DNA of 64,000 bases. It comes from Vesta saturnalis (taxonomy: Eukaryota > Arthropoda > Insecta > Coleoptera > Lampyridae). This document shows positions 38,017-51,308 of the stretch, in pieces. The notes below the pieces were generated by a model. That model made no database searches, was not told where the DNA came from, and saw nothing but the letters and a program-made list of their open reading frames with translations. The stretch is taken from contig JARFJB010001965.1 of the NCBI GenBank assembly GCA_036346205.1, positions 2,268,001 to 2,332,000 of the forward strand, written 5' to 3'. The position numbers and the translations under genes were made by a program. Positions within the stretch are counted from its first letter, which is position 1; each line of letters opens with the position of its first letter.

Positions 38017-39187
38017 GGTACACACACTCACACACTCACACACTCACACACTCACACACTCACACACTCACACACTCACACACTCACACCTCACACACTC
38101 TCACACACACACACACACACACACTCACACACTCACACACTCACACACTCACACACTCACACACTCACACACTCACACCCTCACTCACTCACACACTCAC
38201 ACTCACACTCACACACTCACACACTCACACTCACACACTCACACACTCTCACACTCACACACTCACCACTCACACACCTCACACCACAACCCACACACAC
38301 TCATACACCCCCACACACTCACACACTCACACACTCACACACACTCCACACTCACACACTCACACACTCACACACTCACACACTCACACACCTACACACC
38401 ACACACACACTCACACTACACACACTCACAACACTCACACACACTCACACACTCACACACTCACACTCACACACTCACACACTCACATCACACTCACACA
38501 CTCACACACTACACCCACATCACACACTCACACACACTCACACACTCACACACTCACACCACACCTCACACACTCACACCTCACACTCACACACTCACAC
38601 ACTACACACCTCACACTCACTACTCACACACTCACACACACACTCACACACTCACACACTCACACCTCACACTCACACCTCACACACTCACACACTCACA
38701 CACCTCACACACTCACACACTCACACTCACACACTCACACACTCCACACCATCACACTCACACCACACTCACACACTCACACACTCACGCACTCACACAC
38801 CCACAAACTCACACACAAACCATACAACACCCCCCCACCCACCACACACACACACTCACAAACTCACACACTCACACACTCACACACTCGCACACTCACA
38901 CACCATCACACTACACACCTCACACTCACACACTCACAAACTCACTCATCACACGCTCACACTCACACACACACTCACACACTCACCTCACACACTCACA
39001 CACACACTACTCACACACTCACACACTCACACACTCACGCACTCACACACTCACAAACTCACACACATATACTCACACACCACGATCACACCAAACTACA
39101 CACACTATACACACCACACCACACACTATCACACACTCACAAACTCACACACTCACACACTCACACACTCGCACACTCAGACACTCA
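38017..39187. repeat. Octanucleotide satellite (CACACACT)n
   Basis: About 1.17 kb of period-8 repeat (cacacact and near variants), with occasional ctcacacctc and cacacca slips. It is open in one forward frame for about 400 codons (His-Thr-Leu-Thr-His-Ser repeats), an artefact of a stop-free repeat unit. Confidence 0.95.
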
Positions 39188-41164
<1,977 letters not shown>

Positions 41165-41996
41165 GATTACAGAAAAATTTAATTGAATTCGGTTGTTTTA
41201 AAAATCCCAGGCCAAAAACTTACTTTAAACGAAATTCTGAAGAAAATTCAATGGTCGTCTTAGGACAAATCGAAGCAGAGCCAACAACTTCATCTAGACA
41301 AGTGGTTAATCTAGGCGTGTTTCAAAGCAAAGCCCTTCGAATTTTAAAGAAACCCCAATACCACTGCTGTAGATTTCGGAAAGAATATTTCTTGACTATA
41401 GACCACAGAAGGCGGCGTACTGAGTTTTGTAACTGGTATATAAGTCAGTGCCAAGATATACCCAATTTTTCAAACGTTATTGCATGGTCAGACGAGGCGC
41501 ATATCAGTAGTGATGGTATTTTTAATAATCACAATTTACCTTACTGGGCAGATACTAACGCTCATGTCAGTGTTGTCTGCAGGAGGTAAGGGAAATTTGG
41601 AATAAATGCGTGGTGCTGCATTAAAAACGGACGTTTTTATTATCATATGTATGAAAGAACATTAAACTCTATGAAATATCTTGATATTCTACGAATTCAT
41701 TTGGAGGGATTTTTAGAGAGCCTTTCTTTAGCACAATATTACAATGTCATATTTCAGCAAGACGGGGCTCCCACACATAATTCTTGTGTAGTTACTGACT
41801 ACTTAAATTTACGTTTTCCTAATAGCTGGATGGGAACGACAGCACCAATTTTGGGCCTGCTCGTTCACCCGATCTTTCGCCTCTAGATTTCTTTTTATGG
41901 GGTTTTTTCAAAAACCTTATATACAAAAGAACTAATAATACCGTGAATGAGTTAAAAGAAAGTGTTCGTGTGGCTTTGACACAATTAACACCATTA

Positions 41997-41999
<3 letters not shown>
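41165..41999 (+). pseudogene. DUF4817-type DDE transposase, second copy
   Basis: Forward-strand transposase lacking its N-terminal HTH. Blocks: KTYFKRNSEEN, QIEAEPTTSSRQVVNLGVFQ, ALRILKKPQYHCCRFRKE, RRTEFCNWYISQCQDIPNFS, VIAWSDEAHISSDGIFNNHN (first catalytic Asp in SDEA). A stop at 41588 interrupts, then INAWCCIKNGRFYYHMYE, YYNVIFQQDGAPTHNSCVVT (second Asp), NLRFPNSWMG. After a frameshift comes SPLDFFLWG-like sequence near 41880 (third Asp). It ends at an (AT)n tract. Related to, but clearly diverged from, the copy at 30164. Confidence 0.8.

Positions 42000-42070
<71 letters not shown>
42000..42070. repeat. (AT)n microsatellite
   Basis: About 70 bp AT run immediately after the transposase remnant. 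Confidence 0.95.
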
Positions 42071-42071
<1 letters not shown>

Positions 42072-43929
42072 CTCTATAAATTCAATTAGAAGACGATGCA
42101 AAGTCTGCATCCAAAAAGAGGGCGCACCGTTTGGTGTGTTTTTTATATTGATGTGTTCATATTTTTGTTCGTTTATAGAATTAGATTATTATAAGTTTTT
42201 GTTATGAACGAATAAGTTCAAAGGTAAATATGTAATTAAAAATTAATATTAATTAATTAATAAAATTAATAATAATTTATAGAATTAGATGTTTACATAC
42301 GTAGCTTTTCATAATTTCTGATGATGTTATTTCGTTTATTTTCATTTCATTTTAATTTGCATTTGAGGTTTTTTGATAATTTTATATTTAATCTTTAGAT
42401 TTTATAATTTGTTACCATTCCACAAGAACAACATTACAATTAAACTTATTTGAAATACAAAATGTCTCTAAAATATTTTACTGGAAGTGAAATTTCTTTT
42501 TTGAGTAGAATATCTTCATTCAATTTCATCTCTGGTTTTTTAAGCCAACTGTTATCCTTAATAAATATACCAATTAAGAAAAACTTAAAAAAGTCAATTA
42601 AGCCAACTGTATCCTTAATACATATACCAATTAAGAAAAACTTAAAAAATCAATTAATTATTAAAATAGCGTAGAGGTGTTATATATTTTTAAAAAGCAC
42701 AAAAAAAATGTTATTTAAAAATGTCATATCGAACTATGGTTTCCATATAAAAAGATACAACTTTATGTCATATCTTTTTAAATTAAGGAGGTATTAAAAA
42801 TGTGAATACACTAACGCATTCTACTTAAAAAAGTGCCTTAGGAATGTTGTTACAGTTTGTTGATACATTTATAAATAAAAAAGTTATTCAAGTTTTCGAA
42901 ATCGTCATTTTTTCAATGTTGGCTAATTGCACAATAACGGTCAGACATATCTTGATTATGAGTATTACGACTATTGGATCCTAATTAACACCAAAATCGA
43001 GCACAAGGACCCCATATACTTTTTGTCTATCTGTAATAGAAAGGGTACTTCCCATAAGAAAACATCGAAAATGAACCACTCTGTACACGTAAAAGTTCCT
43101 TTTAAATACCTAAATCACTTTCATAAATTCACACACTTCTATTTTAGGAAGAATGTTGTCGCGGCTTTGTATTTAATCAATCTCAATGTATGTTCTTCCC
43201 ATTTAGTTGGTTTATACTACTTTAATTACATTACATTACATTAAACTTTCTATATCCACAACAATAATCATATTTCTTACTTCTTTTTACAGTTTCGTGG
43301 ACAAACGTAACACACACTCATTTTGTTTCAGATTCAAAGACCTTTCTTATAAACTAATGAAAGAACTGATTTATTACAAAAAAGGAAATTCTTTATAGTA
43401 AAACATATATTTAATTTATCGGGTTCTTACCAGCAAGGAGACATGGAGTCTTAAAAAAGATGGTTGACTCATCTCAATTCCTAATTAAACAAAAATATGG
43501 CTTTTTAATGCAATAATAGCATCTAAGGTAACTATAACAAGTTTCTAAATCATCACGTTATGTAAAATTTATAAAAATTTTACCATGACGTCAAATGCTA
43601 GAAAAGCATTTCAAATTTTACAACTGTAATTGCTTCATTGCTTTAATGACAGTTTTTCACAAATTTTTCAGCAATTTTACTATAAATCTTTTCGGTTGCA
43701 ACCGAAACATATTAAGACTTTGTGGCTCTACTCTACCTGTTACCTGTTGTTAACTAGGGTTCCGAAATAAAGCTTTAAAAATTTAAAATATACAATTATA
43801 TGTATAGAGTTTCCAAACAGTCTGTAAACTGCTTAATAACTTTCTTTCAGGCCAAAAAAAAAATGAAAATTTGAACAACTTTCTTTTAGTAATTATTCTC
43901 GAGGAACCGAATGGTATTAGGGCAATATC
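42071..43929. other. No gene recognised; one short tandem duplication
   Basis: AT-rich. 42542-42655 is a 57-bp unit present twice in tandem (aagccaactg to gtcaatt), differing by small changes. An open frame of 105 codons at 42927-43244 has no recognisable domain and I do not claim it as a gene. Confidence 0.5.
42542..42655. repeat. Tandem duplication, two 57-bp units
   Basis: Both copies contain aagccaactg, atccttaata and caattaagaaaaacttaaaa in order. Confidence 0.85.
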
Positions 43930-45820
43930 AGGTTTTGGGTTTTTCTAAATACATAAACAAAACTTTTCCTTTGACAGACAAAGTAGCTGCTATTATCCCT
44001 ATACCGGTTCCAAAGTGTGTTACCGATATTCGACGAAAATACTAGGAATGACGAGCTGGTATACACATTTTATTCTAAATTTTGCTTCTCTTACTGCTCC
44101 GATAAGTGCGCTCACTAGAAAAAATATTCCTTTTGCGTGGTCTTCTGAATGCCAAGACGCTTTCGACTCTTTAAATAAATGTTTAATGTCTTCTACTCTC
44201 TCTTGTCCTGACTTCTCTTGTCCTTTCTTTATTCAAACGGATGCCTTAGATTTTGGTTTGGCAGCAGTGTTGATTCAACATATTTCTGAGGGTGGACGGG
44301 TCATTAGCTATACAGCGTGTCCAGGATAAAAACGTTCAGTATGGCAATCTCATTTATTTGAAGAGTTGCTACTTTGGTCAAATTATAAAAACGATACCTT
44401 AATCTAGGCCTAATTTAGTAGGATAAAGACATTTGATGTACTTGCTATGGCTTACTTGATATTATCAAAAAACTGAAATTGGCGATTTTGGTATCTTTTT
44501 CATTATTCAACTAATAGGAGAATATGGTCTTAAGAGTAGTACATTATTAAGGCACTTTTTCAAGAGTAATCAATATATGACATTTTCAAGTTTTCTTGAA
44601 AATAAGATCAATTTTGTTTTTTCTTATGGATCGTGGTCTTGGTAGGCTTAGTATTAAATTCTGACAGCAATGTACCACACATGTGTCTTTAAGTCGTTTC
44701 ATTTTATTAATATCGCATTTTTTGCTGCTGAATAGTTAGCTTGGTAATTAAAATTTCGTAGCTAGCTATAACATTATGATATTACTAGCATAAAAAACAT
44801 TCATTCTATCTGTCACAAGTGCACTTGGTGTTCGTGCTGCAAGTCTTTGATAAAAACTTTCAGTAATAGTGAAAAGTTTGACATAATATCATGTTACATT
44901 TTATCGCAAAGAAATTCTGAAGAAGTCGAATGAAAGCTGCTGATCCAGGCTTCTTTTCCCCAGCTGTGGTTTCCACAGGTCTTTGTGCGGATCTGGTAAG
45001 TCCCCTGCCCAGATTGTCGAAAGATCATTCTTTCATTTGTTGTACCGGACTACTTTACCAAACTTTCATGCTTCTTCCCTCTACGTACGGATCGTCGAAC
45101 AACAAATCTTTCTAGTTTTCGGCACCACCATCCTTCATACGGCTAAGTATCATTCTAGGTTTAATCCGGCGGAACGGATAAACGGATAAACTCAAAACTA
45201 TGCTGGCTTCGTACGTTAAGTCTAACCAACGTACTTGGGATGTAAGCTTACCGAAAATAGGATGTGCTGCTAAGCATGATGTTACTGACTGGGTATTTTC
45301 CGTACTTCACATTTTGTGGACGTGAACATATCTTATATGGCGATCTGTTTCCTGATCCTGCTAATCTTACCTCTCCTCTTCTAGATCTTGACCGTGATAA
45401 ACCTCCTACGCGTACTACCAAATTTTATGACTCCTTTCGCTCAGACATTCTCAAACGGATGAAAAGTTCTGTTTTGCGTATGCAGAACCGTTAAAACGTT
45501 CATCGCAGAGATGTATTCTACAAAGTCGGCGATTCCGTTTGGTAAAGGAACTTTGCTTTATCTGATGCGACCCGGCACTTGTAATACCAAATTAGCTCCG
45601 AAGTTCGTGGGTCTGTTTGCTATAAAAGGATTTGTCTCCCTAGACATACGAAGTTCAAGATTCAACGATCAAATCATACGGAATTTATTGCGCTAAAGAT
45701 TTGAGGCCGTTTCTTCTGTTTCCAACAGTGAATCTGCTACAAACCTTTAACTATTGGCGCTACCCGAAAACGTCGTTCTTTTCTGGGCGGCCCTATGCGT
45801 AGGAAACGCCACAAGCACTA
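43930..45820 (+). pseudogene. Ty3/gypsy pol remnant: RNase H and integrase
   Basis: Forward-strand pol relic. 43930-44328 gives DKVAAIIPIPVPKCVTDIRR, GMTSWYTHFILNFASLTAPI, NIPFAWSSECQDAFDSLNKC and PFFIQTDALDFGLAAVLIQH (RT/RNase H boundary, first RNase H Asp in TDA). 44330-44930 is unrelated AT-rich sequence. The integrase resumes with VVSTGLCADLVSPLPR (catalytic Asp of STDL changed to Gly), a frame change to FLVFGTT, NPAERING, LASYVKSNQRTWDVSLPKIG and FCGREHILYGDLFPDPANLT. Near 45540 are a VGDSV-like string and KLAPKFVG, and near 45780 the pol end RKRRSFLGGPMRRKRHKH. Stops and shifts throughout. Confidence 0.85.
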
Positions 45821-46217
45821 ATTTTCATTGCTTTCTCTTTTTGGGCGGTTTGGTTGGGCATTGTAGAGAAGAAACTTTCGTCATCCTATCTGCTGCCTTT
45901 GATTTAAATCTACTCTAGTTTCCTGTTTCACTGTACTGAATGAATGATGTTGCAACTGGACCTAAGAGGAATGGGATGGGTTCGCCTTCCCTGTGCGAAC
46001 TTCCGTGACCATGGAATCCCGGGAATCAGAGTCAATGGGGTTATATTTTCGCCGCAAATAAGATTTCCTCTTTCCCTCCGACTATCTATTAACAGTACCT
46101 ATGCCGTTTCATCTGTCCTAGTTCATGGAGTCATAGGGTTGAGTTGAGGTCTATAATGGGCTCCTTTTAACATTTTTTCGGCAACGGGGTCAAAATTTTG
46201 GGCTTTTTTTTTGCTCT

Positions 46218-46328
46218 AGATTGGTATTGGTTTTAAAAATTATTATTAATTTTATTAAACACATACGACCTGTACTTTGCTAGAGTACCGCGCTAACCAA
46301 CTGCGCTATCGAGATTGGTATTGGTTTT
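46218..46328 (-). mobile_element. tRNA-fragment retroposon with 17-bp target duplication
   Basis: agattggtattggtttt occurs at 46218-46234 and 46312-46328. The 77-bp insert between them, on the reverse strand, starts cgatagcgcagttggttagc. It contains a D arm (gcgc...gcgc), an anticodon stem gtact/agtac around the loop ctagcaa (anticodon AGC by position), then aggtc. It passes into an AT-rich tail with no T arm. The 5' part of the acceptor stem is also missing. The layout fits reverse transcription of a tRNA fragment and LINE-type target-primed insertion. It is not a working tRNA gene. Confidence 0.75.
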
Positions 46329-48189
46329 GATGTTTAGGCTGCCGGCCCTTGAGTTCGGCTGAGGGTGGGATAGTTTCCTTGGGCGTTGGGCTTTATTTCT
46401 TTCTTCCTCTCTAACTTTACTTTGGATAATGAATATGTCAGAATGAATGACACGAAGACAATCATACCTACCCAAATCGCCCCATCCTAATCCGCTTTGC
46501 TTTCTTAACTAATAATAAACCCTTTTTCTCCGTTTTTTGTTTGTTTTGGAAGTACTATCTCTTCACACTATACTCTCCTTTTATTTTTATTATTTTTTTC
46601 CTAGTACTGATTTTCCGAAGGGCTCAGGTAAGAGGCTGGAGTCGGATTGTTCTTTCGTTTGTTGTTTGAATTGTTTGATTTAGTGCTTGTATCTGGTGGT
46701 ATATACGTTTTCTATTCCGCGCTCCTTCTTCCTCTTTACTCTTATGTGGGGTGGGTTTCATTGTTTGCTTTGGGGTTGGGTTAACTTATAGGGATTTTGC
46801 ATTTATGTATTTAATTTGGAATTCGGGGTTGTCTAAGGTCTTAGATCAGTTGAGGGTTGAAATACGAAACGGGGTTGGTCTTCATGGTTTCTAGGGATTT
46901 TTGTCCTGAGTTTACACTCGAACTTCTTTCTTCATTTTATCTTTTCCCCTACCTTTTGTTTCCTCTACCGAGGTCTAAATTTTACCGGGAAGGGGGTTAT
47001 TACACTTCGTTTTAACTATTAAACGTCATCTTACATATCTTTGAATTTGCTCCTAACTTTCAGTGTATTTGTTTCACAATTAGGCATTACCACATATATT
47101 TCGAAGTTTTTAAAAAATGGAAAGTTATTTCCCCAACAGTGTTTCTGAAATGGGAAGGTTGAGTTTTACGCTGTCAAATTCAATGGCATTTCGGTTTCGT
47201 TTGAAGTCAAAGGTAGTTCTTCATGAAAGAAGAAAGCTTTGGATTTTACTTGTTTTCTAACTGCATCGATTAATGTGTGACTTTATTAAAGCTTAATATA
47301 TTAATGGAGTTGGCTTTGGCTTTATGGATTTTCTTCTATTAATACGTTTCAACGGATATATGTCTTGAATTTACATGGACTAGCTACCTACAAACATTAT
47401 AATGACGAATTCATTATAATTGGTAAAGCGATTCTGAAAACCAATATCTTCATATTTCTCTATACTGATGCGAACGTTAACCACCAATTTTAATTTCTAC
47501 ATTCTCTTATTAGAATACTAATAAGCAATTTATACCATTTTCTTTAACTACAACCTGATTAATTCAGGGTAAGTTTTAGAAGACAACGGAGTTAATTTGA
47601 TTACTTTCAATAATTTAGATCTACGTGGGGACATACCCCATCCACACATTCACTATCGTGTAGGCATGCTCTAGCCACATGTTAACCATCGTTAGGGAAT
47701 ATGCCAACCACCTGCTACTCGCCTATTTACTCCATTGTAACACGAATATTCACCGCTATATGTTCTTCATACCAGCGGAAGCTATTTCAAGCTAAGCGTT
47801 AAAATTTATCTATTTAACACACGCACTTGCCCTGTTCTTAATTTTAGATTTTACTTAAATTTTGTTTGTGGTCTACCATGATATATTAAACCGGGTATCT
47901 CATTAATTTATTTTAGTCTTTTTTTTCAGTTATTTTCACAAGTTTTTTTTATTTAGATAATAACTCGGCTAGAAATAAGGCCATATTTACTTTAACCTTA
48001 TTCATTTTTAAACGGGGTGTTGAAATTTGACTTAATTTTTCTTTTACAATTGAGGGTCATACATCTTCTGTTTATTTCTTTTTTAAATTGGTAAATATAC
48101 AGGTTCCCCTTTCGTAGTTTAGGGTATTTAGTTATTAATATAACGTTATTTGACGGATATTTAGTAAACCTTCCTTCTCTTTTCCTTCC
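46329..48189. other. No gene recognised (1.9 kb)
   Basis: More T- and G-rich than the flanks up to about 47000, perhaps the untranslated end or LTR of the preceding gypsy element, but no paired LTR was found. The remainder is AT-rich without a supported gene. Confidence 0.4.
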
Positions 48190-48545
48190 TCCACTATGGT
48201 ACGCGTGTCAAAAAAGAAACAAACAAGTATCAACATTCTCCATATATTTCGACTACTATTGTAGACATCATCAGTGGATATAAATTTTGCAATAAAAAAA
48301 ACTAAAATTAATATTAAAAATTGACAACTGTGACAAATAATATGTAAGAGTACTATTTTAAATTTTCTAACATATTATCATAACTTATGGGTAAGCTTTC
48401 TAAATTTTTTGTACTGTTACAGGAAACTTTGTTATTAATTTTTATATGCAATATTTCTAAAATATATAAAATATGTGGAGAGTTTTGATTCTTGTTTATT
48501 TCGTTTTTGACACGCGTACCACAGTGGAGGAAAGTAAACAGGAGG
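48190..48545. repeat. Penelope pLTR-like repeat, copy 1
   Basis: Nearly the same sequence as 50690-50985 over about 300 bp (gtggatataaattttgcaat, taacttatgggtaagctttc). Its two ends form an inverted repeat: ggtacgcgtgtcaaaaaaga at 48199 pairs with cgtttttgacacgcgtacc near 48516. It lies before the Penelope coding remnant, and an (AT)n run follows it. Repeats of this kind flanking Penelope elements are known as pLTRs. Confidence 0.75.
48239..48278 (-). ncRNA. Hammerhead-ribozyme-like motif, copy 1
   Basis: Reverse strand: tcca, CTGATGA (48274-48268), stem gtctac..gtagtc with one mismatch, GAAA (48250-48247), tata, tgga. tcca and tgga can form stem I. CTGATGA and GAAA are the invariant hammerhead core. 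The nucleotide before the predicted cleavage site is A in an ATA triplet, allowed by the NUH rule. Stem III would be very short, a form reported for Penelope-like elements. An extra unpaired T follows CTGATGA. Self-cleavage is not shown by sequence alone. Confidence 0.6.
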
Positions 48546-48546
48546 G

Positions 48547-48549
<3 letters not shown>

Positions 48550-48617
<68 letters not shown>
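48550..48617. repeat. (AT)n microsatellite after pLTR copy 1
   Basis: AT dinucleotide run of about 68 bp between the pLTR-like repeat and the Penelope coding remnant. Confidence 0.95.
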
Positions 48618-48619
<2 letters not shown>

Positions 48620-48675
48620 AAAGAGAAGGTACTATTGACTGATAGTAATTAATAATACTAGTTTGTGGGATTTTT

Positions 48676-49677
48676 TTGCAGTTTGATCCCACCTGTACTT
48701 TGCAACAAAAATCGAATAAATTAGTGTCAAAACTCAGAGAGGAGAATAAAATTCCTACCGAGGTCGCTAAGGCTCTTACGATATATAATTCAGTGGCTCC
48801 TAGATTTTACACGTTACCCAAAATCCATAAAAATACATTAGCTATGAGACCTACAGTATCTTCGATAAACGCCCCCAATAGGGGCTAAATATTGTACTGA
48901 ACTACTAACTAAAACCTATAATAACAAAAATAAGTTTTATATTAAAGGTTCTATTGACTTCAGCGACTATATCAATAATACTAAAATTCCAGAAGGCTAT
49001 ATTCTAGTTAGCTTCGATGTAGTCTCTTTATTCACTTACTTACCTACTTACCTTGTGATGTTGTTTTCAAAAGCATTGACAAACATTGGAAAGATATTAC
49101 ACTACATTGCAACCTCAACTTGGAAGACTTCCATACTGTATTAAGATTTATCTTTGAATTCAACATATTAGTGTTTAATAATGATTATTATAAACAAATA
49201 TTAGGCACGTTACCTTATATTCCATGCTTAACTCCAAAATTAGTACATATTTTCCAAAACCTTAAAGACATAAAAATAGCCACCAGAAACATTAAAACTG
49301 TATCACTGTTGTACACTAAAACTAAAACTCCACTTAAAATTCTGGAAAAATCCAACGTGATATATTTGGTACCGTGCTCGAGCTGTAATAATGTATACAT
49401 AGGCCAAACATCGAGATGTCTGTCGGGTAGGATCACCTCACATAAAAGTGATATCAAGCGTAAGGTTTTGTCCTGTGCCTTAGCCGAACATTCCATAATT
49501 GAACATCATTCTTTTGATTATAATAACGTTATAATTCTAGAAACTGAGGCAAATTATCAGAAACGATTTTTTTTAGAAGTGGCACATATAAATCAGAATC
49601 AGACTGTCAATAAAAAATCAGACATAAAAAATTTGAGTAATATTTACAGTCACATTCTTACGTTTGATAATAAATAA
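48676..49677 (+). pseudogene. Penelope-like element: partial RT fused to GIY-YIG
   Basis: Penelope-like proteins combine a reverse transcriptase with a C-terminal GIY-YIG endonuclease. N-terminal RT part from 48676: SNKLVSKLREENKIPTEVAK, PRFYTLPKIHKN, AMRPTVSSINAP. After a shift come IPEGYILVSFDVVSLFTYLP and HCNLNLEDFHTVLRFIFEFN. The frame from 49120 runs from NNDYYKQILGT straight into LPYIPCLTPKLVHIFQN. The region that should hold the catalytic YVDD box is missing and the join is in frame. The endonuclease end is intact: IYLVPCSSCNNVYIGQTSR, CALAEHSIIEHHSFDY, LETEANYQKRFFLEVAHINQ. The last 186 codons are open, to a stop at 49675. Confidence 0.9.
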
Positions 49678-50348
49678 TATTTAGTAGTCAACTCTTTACG
49701 TTTTTTATGTTTATTTGTTGTCTGTATAGGAGCAAAAATAAAATTGTAGTATAGGCTGGTTTGTTATATATAGTTGGGTTATTGTTAAAGTTTGATTATT
49801 TTCCTGTTTTGGGATTGTTCACATACTATCTGTTCATATCTTAGCATGATTAGTTTTGTAAACAAATTGTTAAATGTTTGTATTATACATATAGCTCTCA
49901 TTTTACATTAACCGTATATTAGATTTGGTGTAGTTTTAAATTAACGACAAGTCATTGTAATAAGTGATTTTAGTTTTTATTAATGTTTTAATTGTGAAAT
50001 TGTTGTAGTAATGGAATTGTATTTGGAAGTTGTACATTGGTTCACTTACATCTACTTTAATTTGGTTGTTTTATGGTTGTTTAATCTTAGGATATTTTAA
50101 TTTTTAAAAAAACTTTTAATTGCTGATCTCTCTGTGTAGAAGAAAAATTTTAATGCTGCTTTATTTATTAGTCTCACGACATGTAAGTTCCTTAAAAATT
50201 TTTAGTATTACTGACATGTTCCTATGTAACAATTTTCAGTTGTCTTGAAAATGAGAATAAACCTCGAAAACTCGACACATATCAAAGGGTCTGCTTAACC
50301 CTGGCCTAATGAAACCTACATAAATTGACTGCCTCCTCAACAAACTAG
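49678..50348 (+). other. Penelope 3' untranslated region, no gene
   Basis: AT-rich sequence following the Penelope stop and leading to an (AT)n run. It includes atgagaataaacctcgaaaa, a plausible polyadenylation-type context (aataaa). No open frame supported. Confidence 0.5.

Positions 50349-50427
<79 letters not shown>
50349..50427. repeat. (AT)n microsatellite
   Basis: About 79 bp AT run preceding the first copy of a 220-bp duplicated segment. Confidence 0.95.
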
Positions 50428-50430
<3 letters not shown>

Positions 50431-50647
50431 CTCACCTTAAATTGGTCTCGATGTTCCCCACACATCCAAGTCCTCCCTAATTGCACGATTTGCTAGTCGA
50501 TGTGACATCTCTCTTTTTTCTGTATGCGTGCTCTCGTACTATGGATATTCTACCAAAATTGACACATCGGCGTTTGATGCGTGTTAATTATTGTGGATTA
50601 AGAACAAATTATATCTACCCCTTTCACTCATTGCACCGCCAAAAAAT
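50428..50647. repeat. Duplicated 220-bp segment, copy 1
   Basis: Matches 51028-51257 almost throughout (cgatgttccccacacatcca, ctcgtactatggatattcta, ttcactcattgcaccgccaa). Each copy follows an (AT)n run; the pLTR-like repeat lies between them. Confidence 0.9.
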
Positions 50648-50689
50648 ATATAATAAATATTAACAATAGTAATAAATATATAATAAAAA

Positions 50690-50985
50690 TATATTTCGAC
50701 TACGGTTGTAGACATCATCAGTGGATATAAATTTTGCAATAAAAAGAACTAAAATTAATATTAAAAATTGACAACTGTGACAAATAATATGTAAGGGCAC
50801 AATTTTAAATTTTCTAACATATTATCATAACTTATGGGTAAGCTTTCTAAATTTTTTATACTGTTACAGGAAACTTTGTTATTAATTTTTATATGCAATA
50901 TTTCTAAAATATATAAAATATGTGGAGAGTTTTGATTCTTGTTGTTTGTTTCTTTTTTGACACGCGTACCATAGTGGAGGAAAGA
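50690..50985. repeat. Penelope pLTR-like repeat, copy 2
   Basis: Direct repeat of 48243-48540 in the same orientation, without the left inverted arm. Homology begins at tatatttcgac, which corresponds to the predicted hammerhead cleavage position in copy 1. It ends with the gacacgcgtaccatagtgga string, then an (AT)n run at 50994-51027. Confidence 0.8.
50694..50725 (-). ncRNA. Hammerhead-ribozyme-like motif, copy 2 (truncated)
   Basis: Reverse strand tcca, CTGATGA (50721-50715), stem gtctac aacc gtagtc, GAAA (50697-50694). The downstream tgga needed for stem I is absent because the repeat stops here. Confidence 0.5.
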
Positions 50986-50990
50986 AAAGA

Positions 50991-50993
<3 letters not shown>

Positions 50994-51027
<34 letters not shown>
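50994..51027. repeat. (AT)n microsatellite after pLTR copy 2
   Basis: Short AT run between pLTR copy 2 and the second copy of the 220-bp segment. Confidence 0.9.
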
Positions 51028-51030
<3 letters not shown>

Positions 51031-51257
51031 CTCTCACCCTTAAATTGGCCTCGATGTTCCCCACACATCCAAGTCCTCCCTAATTGCACGATTTGCTAGT
51101 CGAGGTGACCTCTCTCTTTTTTCTGTACGCGTGCTCTCGTACTATGGATATTCTACCAAAATTGACACATCGGCGTTTGAGCACGTTAACTGTGTTAATT
51201 ATTGTGGATTAAGAAAAAAATCATATCTACCCCTTTCACTCATTGCACCGCCAAAAA
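51028..51257. repeat. Duplicated 220-bp segment, copy 2
   Basis: See 50428-50647; it differs by small substitutions and a short insertion (gagcacgttaactgtgttaa region). Confidence 0.9.
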
Positions 51258-51308
51258 CATGACCAGGATCTACAACTGTCTTTCAAGTTTGTGAGTTATT
51301 GAAACCGA

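Noticed and set aside
42927..43244. 105-codon open frame
   Set aside because: No recognisable domain, AT-rich codon pattern like the surrounding noncoding DNA, and no splice or neighbour context.
46293..46475. Possible functional tRNA gene
   Set aside because: The tRNA-like part lacks the acceptor start and the T arm and is flanked by a target duplication, so it is a retroposed fragment.
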